Positions 8,322 to 14,409 of a stretch of DNA of 14,409 nt are shown here, in pieces. The notes under the pieces were generated by a model that ran no database searches, had not been told where the DNA came from, and saw only the letters and a list, made by a program, of their open reading frames with translations. Every line of letters starts with the position of its first letter. The stretch's first letter is position 1. Source of the DNA: Firmicutes bacterium ZCTH02-B6 (GTDB lineage Bacteria; Bacillota; Limnochordia; Limnochordales; ZCTH02-B6). A program made the translations under genes and the position numbers. The stretch lies in NCBI GenBank assembly GCA_002159155.1, contig LZRQ01000080.1:1-14409 (forward strand), read 5' to 3'.

Positions 8322-9338
8322 ATGCACAACGGGACGGCGAGCAGCAACAACCGGCGTCCGGTGACCCTCTTTACCGGGCAATGGGCAGATCTGCCTTTGG
8401 CGGAGCTCGCACCAAAGGCCCGGGAGTTCGGCTACGACGGGCTCGAGCTCGCGTGCTGGGGCGACCACTTCGACATCGGACTGGCGGCTGCCGACCCCAG
8501 TTACGCGGCCGGCCGCCGGGCATTGCTGGCCCAGCACGGCCTGGGCGTGTGGGCCATTGGTTCCCACCTCATCGGTCAGTTAGTGTTGGACCCCAACGAC
8601 GAGCGCTCCGACGGCTGGGTGCCCCAACAGCACCGCGGCGACCCGGAAGCCAAGCGGGCTTGGGCCATCCAGCAGATGCAGCTGGCGCCGCGAGCTGCCC
8701 GTCACCTGGGGGTTAGTGTCGTCACCGGTTTCACCGGGTCGTCCATCTGGCGATGGATTTATCCCTTCCCGCCGGTGACCGAGGAGCAGATCAAGGCCGG
8801 GTACCGCCGCTTCGCGGAGGTCTGGGGACCGATTTTGGACGAATTTCACGCCCACGGAGTCCGCTTTGCCCTGGAGGTACATCCCACGGAGATCGCGTTT
8901 GACCTCTACTCGGCCCACGCGGCGCTGGAGGCTGTCGATGGACACCCCGCGTTTGGGTTCAACTTTGACCCGAGCCACCTGCTCTGGCAAGGCGTGGACC
9001 CGGCAGCCTTCATCCGGGAGTTCCCGGACCGGATCTTTCATGTCCATATGAAAGACGTGGCTGTCATGCTGGACGGCAAGCGGGGCATACTCGCATCGCA
9101 CCTGCCTTTCGGGGATCCCCGGCGCGGTTGGGACTTTCGCTCCTTGGGCCACGGGCACGTCAACTTCAAGGAGATCATGCGCGCCCTAAACGATATCGGC
9201 TACACGGGCCCGCTGTCGGTGGAGTGGGAAGACAGCGGCATGGACCGGGAGTACGGAGCGCGGGATGCGGCCCGCTTCGTGCGGGAGATCGACTTTCCGC
9301 CGTCCGCCCGGGGCTTCGAGGAGGCCTTCAAGAAGTAG
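8322..9338 (+). CDS. Sugar phosphate isomerase/epimerase-like TIM-barrel protein
   Basis: Cytoplasmic xylose-isomerase-like TIM-barrel enzyme, likely a sugar or inositol-derivative isomerase, epimerase or dehydratase (AP endonuclease family 2 fold). The 338-aa product starts at ATG 8322, with AAAGGAG 9 nt upstream. Characteristic blocks are KAREFGYDGLELACWGDHF near the N-terminus, RFALEVHPTEIAFD, FGFNFDPSHLLWQ, IFHVHMKD and LSVEWEDSGMDREYG. The expected metal ligands are E185, D216, H242 and E301. It is distinct from the epimerase at 6032-6883 and longer by about 55 residues. It directly follows a Gfo/Idh/MocA dehydrogenase, a pairing seen often in inositol-type and rare-sugar catabolic clusters, suggesting that it acts on the oxidised product. 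Reaction and substrate are not determined. Confidence 0.9.
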   Translation: MHNGTASSNNRRPVTLFTGQWADLPLAELAPKAREFGYDGLELACWGDHFDIGLAAADPSYAAGRRALLAQHGLGVWAIGSHLIGQLVLDPNDERSDGWVPQQHRGDPEAKRAWAIQQMQLAPRAARHLGVSVVTGFTGSSIWRWIYPFPPVTEEQIKAGYRRFAEVWGPILDEFHAHGVRFALEVHPTEIAFDLYSAHAALEAVDGHPAFGFNFDPSHLLWQGVDPAAFIREFPDRIFHVHMKDVAVMLDGKRGILASHLPFGDPRRGWDFRSLGHGHVNFKEIMRALNDIGYTGPLSVEWEDSGMDREYGARDAARFVREIDFPPSARGFEEAFKK

Positions 9339-9417
9339 GGGACGCCTGCCGTAAGAGCTTAGGGAACACAGCGGCTTGGCGACGGCCCAACGAATTCAGG
9401 GTCAGGGCCATGCTGTG

Positions 9418-9449
9418 CGGGTTGCCCGCCGGACCTGGCGGGCAACCCG
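9418..9449 (+). terminator. Long perfect hairpin after the isomerase gene
   Basis: A 13-bp perfect stem (CGGGTTGCCCGCC paired with GGCGGGCAACCCG) with loop GGACCT, 80 bp past the stop of the plus-strand operon. The position suits a terminator or a 3' mRNA stabiliser. No U-tract follows on either strand, so intrinsic termination is not assured. Confidence 0.45.
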
Positions 9450-9698
9450 GGAGAAAGCCGCGCTGCCGCCGGCAGGGACATGCCCTCTCGCACCGAAAAT
9501 AGTGGAAAAACTACGGTCGCTGTGGAAATGGGGAGGATAGACAAACCTCCACTCGGCCGTTTGCCAATGGTGCAACTTCGGAGACCAGGTGCGAACCCTG
9601 CCCCCAAAAGTGCACCCTACCCCCCAGGCCAAGTTGGCGGTTTGCCCTGCGGTACTACGAGTGGCTAGTGCCTTTATAAACATAAGGCTAACGCCAGC
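9450..9698. other. Non-coding stretch with small repeats
   Basis: I see no convincing gene: the open frames here have no good ribosome site and no recognisable domain. It holds a 5-bp hairpin GGAGG/CCTCC (9532-9536/9546-9550), two GTGGAAA words 20 bp apart (9502, 9522), and GTGCAAC, GTGCGAAC and GTGCACC at 9570, 9589 and 9610, about 20 bp apart. There is also a TATAAA (9675-9680) with no good -35. The evenly spaced GTGC words could be a remnant of a transposon end, but no transposase is near. Confidence 0.3.
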
Positions 9699-9750
9699 CG
9701 CTTACATAGTGGCCGCCTCTCGATTACACAGCGATTACAGGGCGATTACA
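9699..9750 (+). promoter_or_regulatory. Direct-repeat array with 11-bp period, candidate SARP/BTAD binding site
   Basis: Three exact copies of CGATTACA begin at 9721, 9732 and 9743, a strict 11-bp period. CGCTTACA at 9699 is in phase two periods upstream with one mismatch, and CGACGGCA at 9754 is a weak in-phase copy. The array ends 149 bp before the GTG of a regulator with a SARP-like N-terminus. SARP activators such as ActII-ORF4 and DnrI are known to bind heptamer direct repeats at about 11-bp period, so autoregulation of the downstream gene is the natural reading. No clear -10 follows at the spacing expected for a SARP-activated promoter. Confidence 0.6.
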
Positions 9751-9899
9751 TCTCGACGGCACCGTTTGGCGGAACGGCGTGGGTCGTGTGTGGGCGCGGC
9801 AACAAGAAGCCAACCTGCAAGCCGAACCGGTTCGAAAAGGCCATGAAGGTTGCGTTCTAGCCGCTGGATGCCGCGATTCCGGGCCTTAGGGGGATTGCT

Positions 9900-12800
9900 G
9901 TGGAGTACCGCCTTCTTTTGCTGGGCCCACCGCTGCTCCTGCGTGGGTCCGCAGCCGTCCACATAAAGTCCCGCAAGGGGCTGGCCCTGCTGTGCTATTT
10001 GGCGGCCAATCCCGACCGGATGTATCCGCGGGGGCATCTGCACGGGCTTTTGTGGACCAACCAGCCCTCGGATTCGGCGCGACGGGATTTCAACACGATG
10101 ATCTCCCGGCTGCGGGGGGAGGTTCCGCTGGACTGCGTTCGCCGGTCAGCGACGCAGCTAGGCTGGAACCCCGACGCCGGGTTTTCCACGGATGTCGGGG
10201 ACTTTCTGCAGTGGACAAAAGGGGTGGAGACGGACCCCGCTGCGCCCCTGGATCCACGCCAAAAGGAGCACTACCGCCAGGCGATCGCGCTCTGGAGGGG
10301 CCCCTTCCTCGACGGCTTCTCCCCCGACAGCGAACTGTATGAAGAGTGGCTGCTGGCCGAGCGCCGCCGCTGGGAAGTGCGGGTAGTGGCAGCCTGCGAC
10401 CGGCTCATCGCGGCCGAGCGCGCTGACGGCCGCTGGGATCAGGTGGCGGCCTGCGCGCGCCGGGGCCTGGAAGTCGACCCGGTCCACGAGTCGTTTTACC
10501 GGGCACTCATCGAGGCCCTCTTTCGGCAAGGAAACCGGTCTGGGGCCCTGGCCGAGTTTGAGCGCTGTCGCCGCGTGCTAGAGGAAGAGCTAGGCACAAC
10601 ACCCGACGAGGCCACCCTGGCTCTGATGGAAATCGTCCGGGGCACGGCTGGGGCGACCGCAACAGTGACCGATCTTCGTCCCGACCCCCGTCGGGAGAGA
10701 GATTCTGCCGCGTCTGAGCCCTCCGTACAGCGTGTACGGCCAGAAATGTCGCTGGCAGGGCCGGGCCCTGTACCGCCCCTGGTGGGGCGCGACGACGAAT
10801 ACGCCCAACTCCGGTCCCTTATCAGCCGCACAGCCTTGCAAGGCCCAAGCCGCATTATTCTCCTGGTGGGCGAGGCCGGCGTCGGCAAGACCCGGTTGAT
10901 GTCCGAAATTTTGCAGGCGCTCGCCAAAGACGCCCTGCACGGGGCTGACATTCCCACGATCCTCGCGGGCCGGGCCTACGAGTCCATGGCCAACGTGCCC
11001 TACGCCGCGCTGGCCGACGCTCTGGGGTCGGCGCAGGCCGCGTCGCAACACGTATGGTCTGGACTCCCCGACGTCTGGTTGCGGGAACTCGGGCGCATCG
11101 TGCCCGACATCTTCGAAAGGCGACCTGACCTGTACCCACCCCTGCCCATGGGGTCTGGCGACGACCAGCTGCGGCTTTTCCAGGCCGTGGCCCGCTTCCT
11201 GAGCTTGCTCCCACAGCCGGTGCTGCTGGCGCTGGACGACCTGCAGTGGGCAGACCCCTTCACCATCGCCCTCTTGGACTACCTCCTGCGCCGGCCGGCC
11301 AGCCAACTGCGGCTTGTGGCAGTGGCGGCCGTGCGGGAGGGCGAGGAATCACCCGTTTTGCACCAGGCGCTGGTGGGCCTCGAACGGGAGGGGCGCGCCG
11401 CCCGCATCTCCTTGGGCAATCTGACGCCTGAGGCCACGTTGGCCCTCACCGATAGGCTCTTCCCCGAGCATGGGGCTGCCCAGGCGAGCCGCGTCTACGC
11501 CCAGACCAAAGGGCATCCCCTCTACACCGTCGAGCTCATTGCCATGCTGCGGGAGCGGGGGGAAGACGCGGGCTCAGAGCCCGTAGGGGTGCCGCCTACC
11601 ATGCAAAACCTGGTGCTGTCCCGCCTCGCCCGGCTGGGAGAGGAAGCGGCCGAAGTGGCCGAAGCGCTGGCCGTATTCGATCGCGGCGCGACACTGGAAC
11701 AACTGGCCCGCGCGACCCATTTTCCTGAGGCCACCGTCGTACCTGTTCTCGACAAGCTTGCGCGGGCGGGCATCATCATGGAAACCCCGCAAGGCCACAT
11801 TGACTTCACCCACGACGTCTTTCGCCAAGTGGTGGTGGGCCACATGTCGCCGGCTCGCTTGGCTTACCGCCATCGCCAGGCGCATGCGGCGCTGGTCCAG
11901 GACTTGACGGCGCCGGACGCAGCCAGTCTCGCGTCAGAGACGGCCGATCCGCACCGCCTAGCCAGCCTGGTCACCCACGCGGTGCAGGGCCAGCTCTGGG
12001 AAGACGGGTTAAACTGGGCCCGTAAGGCTGCCGCCGCCGCGGAGCGGCTCTATGCGTTTCGCCCGGCGCTGGATTATCTCAATACGGCACTGCACTGCCT
12101 CGCTCAACTGCCGCCGACCGATGATCGCCGCCGAGAGCGGCTGGAGTTGGAGCTCCAGGCCATCAAGCTGGACCGCTGGTCGCCGGCAGCCTTGCGGGAC
12201 CAACGCCTTTTGGCGGCCGCCCGCTTGGCCCAAGAGATCGGCGCCGTTGAATTCCTGCCCCGCATCCGGATGCTGCACATCGATTCCCTGGTCCTCCAGG
12301 GTCGTTGCCGCGAAGCTTTGGCATTGACTGCGGAAATGGCGCCCCTGGCCTCAAAAGACAGGCGCCTCGCCTTTGCCCTGGAGGTCTGGCAGGGCGCGGG
12401 CTACGCCATCGTCGGCGACGTGCGGCGCGCCATTGTACATCTGACAAAGGTTCGCGAAGCGCTGGCCGGGGAAATCCTGAAACCCGGCACCTCCGTCCAC
12501 GGCGCACTGGCCTCCTGCTACGCAGCAGCCGGCGAGTTTGACAAGGCGCTGGCTTGCTTGGAGGACATGAAACAGGAGGAAGCCGCGCAAGGGTACCAGT
12601 CCCTGACCAGCAAGTACCTCATCGTGGCCGCGACGGTGGAGTACTGGCGCGGACAATGGCGACAGGCGGCGGCCTTCGCCAGGGAGGCATTGCCCATCTC
12701 CAGGGAGGCCGAGGACCCGGCCAACGAAATGCTGGCCGCCCTGTGGCTTGGTGCCTCCGTGTTGGAACTCGTGGAAGCCGGCGCGGACAAGACGGGCGAC

Positions 12801-13193
12801 CTCGAGATCTCCCTCCCCGCGGCCACCGCGGCTTTAGAAGCCGCACTGGATGCCTCCGAACGGGGACAAGTGTACACCCGCCGTGAGTTCGTGTACGCCT
12901 TCCTCGCCCGGGCGTACGCCGCCAGCGGACAGTTGGACAAAGCCGCCGAGGCCGTAACAGCCGGCTTGCGCTTGGCGGAAGAAACGGGCGCCGGCGAGGG
13001 AGCCGCCCTCTGCTGGCAAGCCAAGGGTTGCGTTGCCGCCGTCCGCGGCGACCTCTCCGAGGCGGAGCACTGCCTGCGCACGGCTGCGGAGCGGTTTGAG
13101 CAGCTAGGACATGGGAGCGGTGCGCGCGTCTGCTGGGAGCAACTGGCTCGCCTGCGCGACACGGGGCACCCGCACCCGCTGAGGATCAGCTAG
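9900..13193 (+). CDS. SARP-like regulator: winged helix + BTAD + ATPase + TPR (large ATP-binding regulator)
   Basis: Large cytoplasmic transcriptional regulator of 1,097 aa. Start GTG 9900 has AGGGGG about 8 nt upstream. Residues 1-100 form an OmpR/SARP-type winged helix (KGLALLCYLAANPDRMYPRGHL, WTNQPSDSARRDFNTMISRLRG). Residues about 105-250 form a bacterial transcriptional activator (BTAD) domain (LWRGPFLDGF, YRALIEALFRQGNRSGALAEFERCRRVLEEELGTTPDEAT). A charged linker leads to a STAND/AAA_16-type ATPase: PPLVGRDDEYAQL near 290, Walker A GEAGVGKT (324-331) and Walker B LLALDDLQWAD (about 442-452). The rest, about 650 to 1,090, is helical and TPR-like (YAAAGEFDKALACLEDM, YAASGQLDKAAEAVTAGL, CVAAVRGDLSEAEHCLRTAAERF). 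No C-terminal LuxR helix-turn-helix is present, so DNA binding must be N-terminal. It stands alone on its strand after a 560-bp gap. Targets are unknown; the 11-bp repeats upstream suggest autoregulation. Confidence 0.93.
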   Translation: MEYRLLLLGPPLLLRGSAAVHIKSRKGLALLCYLAANPDRMYPRGHLHGLLWTNQPSDSARRDFNTMISRLRGEVPLDCVRRSATQLGWNPDAGFSTDVGDFLQWTKGVETDPAAPLDPRQKEHYRQAIALWRGPFLDGFSPDSELYEEWLLAERRRWEVRVVAACDRLIAAERADGRWDQVAACARRGLEVDPVHESFYRALIEALFRQGNRSGALAEFERCRRVLEEELGTTPDEATLALMEIVRGTAGATATVTDLRPDPRRERDSAASEPSVQRVRPEMSLAGPGPVPPLVGRDDEYAQLRSLISRTALQGPSRIILLVGEAGVGKTRLMSEILQALAKDALHGADIPTILAGRAYESMANVPYAALADALGSAQAASQHVWSGLPDVWLRELGRIVPDIFERRPDLYPPLPMGSGDDQLRLFQAVARFLSLLPQPVLLALDDLQWADPFTIALLDYLLRRPASQLRLVAVAAVREGEESPVLHQALVGLEREGRAARISLGNLTPEATLALTDRLFPEHGAAQASRVYAQTKGHPLYTVELIAMLRERGEDAGSEPVGVPPTMQNLVLSRLARLGEEAAEVAEALAVFDRGATLEQLARATHFPEATVVPVLDKLARAGIIMETPQGHIDFTHDVFRQVVVGHMSPARLAYRHRQAHAALVQDLTAPDAASLASETADPHRLASLVTHAVQGQLWEDGLNWARKAAAAAERLYAFRPALDYLNTALHCLAQLPPTDDRRRERLELELQAIKLDRWSPAALRDQRLLAAARLAQEIGAVEFLPRIRMLHIDSLVLQGRCREALALTAEMAPLASKDRRLAFALEVWQGAGYAIVGDVRRAIVHLTKVREALAGEILKPGTSVHGALASCYAAAGEFDKALACLEDMKQEEAAQGYQSLTSKYLIVAATVEYWRGQWRQAAAFAREALPISREAEDPANEMLAALWLGASVLELVEAGADKTGDLEISLPAATAALEAALDASERGQVYTRREFVYAFLARAYAASGQLDKAAEAVTAGLRLAEETGAGEGAALCWQAKGCVAAVRGDLSEAEHCLRTAAERFEQLGHGSGARVCWEQLARLRDTGHPHPLRIS

Positions 13194-13214
13194 CGGGCGG
13201 GGCGCCCCGCTCGC
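13193..13214. terminator. GC-rich hairpin between convergent genes
   Basis: A nearly perfect inverted repeat (GCGGGCGGG paired with CCCGCTCGC, one G-T pair, loop GCGC) begins at the last base of the regulator's stop codon and lies 30 bp from the stop of the convergent secreted-protein gene. The position suits a bidirectional transcription barrier, but neither strand shows a T-run. Confidence 0.4.
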
Positions 13215-13244
13215 TTGGGGAGATACCCGTCTACAAGGAGCGTC

Positions 13245-13925
13245 TCAGAAGGAGCCCGGCTCAATCACCGTCACGTCGGGCTCGCCAAACCGGGCCGCGT
13301 AGGACACCTGCAGCAACGACGGCCCCTCCAGCGGCACCAGATTGCCCTCCTCGTCCAACATGGGTACGCCCAGCATGATCACCTGTACGCCCGCGTTGTC
13401 CGGGTCCACCCCCGCAAAGGCCACCACTTCCCCGGGCCTGACCGATACATTGGCTACCGCGCCCTCCGGCTTCCACCGCAGCCGCTGGAAGTAGTTGGCC
13501 AGCTGCAGACCTGCGATGACGACGCGCTCCCGCTCCTGGTCCGTCGGTTCCTCTGACGTCGCCCATACCACGTTGATGTACATCAGCCGGCCCGTGCTCG
13601 CCCCGAAAATGTAGTAGATTTGCGCTGGTCCGGGTCCAGGAGAGAGGCTGGGCACCGCGACGCCCAAAATGAGGGTGCCCTGCTCCAGGTTGAACATGGG
13701 CACGATGGCATCTTCGGAAACCCCAAAGTCGTGTTGGATGGCCGCCCGCACTTCATCGGGCGTCATGCCAAAGCGGGCCGAACGGAAGCCGGTGATGCGG
13801 TGGTAGTCTTCGGCGGACTCCGCCCCCGTCGACGCCTCTTGGGCCGTCGCCACGGCGGCCAAGCCCATCGACATAGCCACCAAAAATGCAAGCAGAAAGA
13901 CCAGCCAACCGACCAACCGCTTCAC
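13245..13925 (-). CDS. Secreted protein of unknown function
   Basis: I do not recognise a family. The 226-aa product is read from GTG 13925 (MKRLVGWLVFLLAFLVAMSMGLAAVATAQ), with AGGAGG 11 nt upstream. This start gives a textbook Sec signal peptide with likely cleavage after ATAQ near residue 29; the open frame continues to 14033 but without a better ribosome site. The mature part has the stretch RSARFGMTPDEVRAAIQHDFGVSEDAI, often a feature of small secreted domains that follow an 'FGMT..EV' pattern. Then come a beta-rich middle (QIYYIFGASTGRLMYINVVWATSEEP), a helix QERERVVIAGLQLANYFQRLRW and a C-terminal beta-rich part ending DVTVIEPGSF. No catalytic motif, cysteine pair or anchor is visible. 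It lies 76 bp downstream of the broken gene at the window edge and may be co-transcribed with it. Confidence 0.8.
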   Translation of the reverse strand: MKRLVGWLVFLLAFLVAMSMGLAAVATAQEASTGAESAEDYHRITGFRSARFGMTPDEVRAAIQHDFGVSEDAIVPMFNLEQGTLILGVAVPSLSPGPGPAQIYYIFGASTGRLMYINVVWATSEEPTDQERERVVIAGLQLANYFQRLRWKPEGAVANVSVRPGEVVAFAGVDPDNAGVQVIMLGVPMLDEEGNLVPLEGPSLLQVSYAARFGEPDVTVIEPGSF

Positions 13926-14001
13926 GTTTTCCAAAACCTCCTGTTGTAGCACTGCAGTGAACATCGCCGCCCGGGGGTGCGCCCGCCGGCCTGCCCCGAG
14001 C

Positions 14002-14409
14002 CTAGAAATCGCCCGGTTGGATGGCGAGCACATCCGGGTTGTCCGCCGACGCGACCACGGAGATGCGCAACCGCGCCGGGCCGCCCGTCACCGGCCGGTG
14101 CCCCAGTCGGGTGTGTAGATGGCGTCGTACGTCCGCCACATGACCCACGCCCGGTGAATGGTCATGATCCCGGGCACATTGCCGCTGGATTCAATGTAGT
14201 AGTTGGCCGCGTCCTCGCCTTCTTGAGCTCGGACGCCACGGCCAGCGCGTATGCGGAAAGAGAGGTAACCGGGAGGACAGGGGCATGGCGTGGACGAAAC
14301 GCACAGCCTGGCTGACGGTGGCGACGGCAATCATCGTGGTCTTGGCGTCGATGGTAATGGTATAGTACGGGTCCTCCATTTCCAACTCGTAGAAGAGCGC
14401 GTGCTGACC
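14002..14409 (-). pseudogene. 3' part of an unrecognised gene, frame broken three times, runs off the window
   Basis: Coding-like sequence on the minus strand enters at the window edge and ends at TAG 14002-14004. It can be followed only by changing frame three times. The pieces, in order, are YELEMEDPYYTITIDAKTT to VSQAVRFVHA, then PVLPVTSLSAYALAVASELK, then GEDAANYYIESSGNVPGI to YDAIYTPDWGTG, then RLRISVVASADNPDVLAIQ ending PGDF. The changes fall near 14292-14298, 14217-14221 and 14095-14101, and each is repaired by adding one base. The joined protein reads smoothly and ends at a clean stop, so it was one gene. It is either decaying or affected by base-dropping sequence errors near the edge. 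No family is recognised. Confidence 0.55.

Noticed and set aside
9575..9610. A tRNA T-arm-like element (CAGG, 7-nt loop TGCGAAC, CCTG) that might mark a tRNA or an attachment site
   Set aside because: The stem is only 4 bp, the loop lacks the T-T-C core, no acceptor-stem partner or anticodon arm can be built upstream, and no CCA-type end is present.
9402..9683. A 93-codon open frame on the minus strand in the gene-free gap
   Set aside because: There is no good ribosome site, no recognisable domain, and it spans the perfect hairpin and the repeat patch, so it is probably chance.
13950..13959. A perfect 10-bp palindrome CACTGCAGTG just upstream of the secreted-protein ribosome site
   Set aside because: A single short palindrome with no second copy and no known matching regulator in the window; it may easily be chance.

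Overview
The window is a high-GC bacterial segment with strong AGGAGG-type ribosome binding sites and several GTG or TTG starts. This fits a high-GC Bacillota-like or Chloroflexota-like organism, but no rRNA, tRNA or housekeeping gene is present to fix the lineage. Most of the window is a carbohydrate uptake and catabolism locus built around a divergent promoter near 6.9-7.1 kb. I see no CRISPR array, tRNA, rRNA or intact insertion sequence.

Left arm (minus strand, read from 6.9 kb down to 0): a ketose 3-epimerase of the D-tagatose/D-psicose 3-epimerase family, then a ribose-type ABC importer (two-domain ATPase, two permeases, secreted substrate-binding protein), then a LacI-family repressor. 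The first four genes are tightly packed, including a 4-bp ATGA overlap between ATPase and permease. Right arm (plus strand): a Gfo/Idh/MocA dehydrogenase, interrupted by one apparent missing base in a run of G, and a second TIM-barrel sugar isomerase/epimerase 19 bp downstream. The 262-bp region between the arms holds two LacI-type operators, GTAATCGATTAC and GTAATCGATTCC, 90 bp centre to centre. They flank two candidate back-to-back promoters. The simplest reading is one regulon: import of a rare sugar or polyol, oxidation by the dehydrogenase and isomerisation by the two TIM-barrel enzymes, repressed without inducer by the LacI protein. The substrate is not determined.

Between 9.34 and 9.90 kb lies about 560 bp without a convincing gene. 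It holds a 13-bp-stem hairpin, a patch of degenerate GTGC motifs about 20 bp apart, and three exact copies of CGATTACA at an 11-bp period, with a fourth near-copy in register 22 bp upstream. These repeats precede a 1,097-residue regulator with a SARP-like N-terminus (winged helix plus BTAD), a STAND/AAA-type ATPase core and a TPR-rich C-terminus. SARP proteins are known to bind direct repeats at about 11-bp period, so this is a candidate binding site for the regulator and the most distinctive signal in the window.

The last 1.2 kb (minus strand) carries a small secreted protein of unknown function and the 3' end of another unrecognised gene whose reading frame seems broken by three single-base deletions. 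With the dehydrogenase, that makes four putative frameshifts, all of the missing-base type, so sequencing or assembly error must be considered beside genuine decay.
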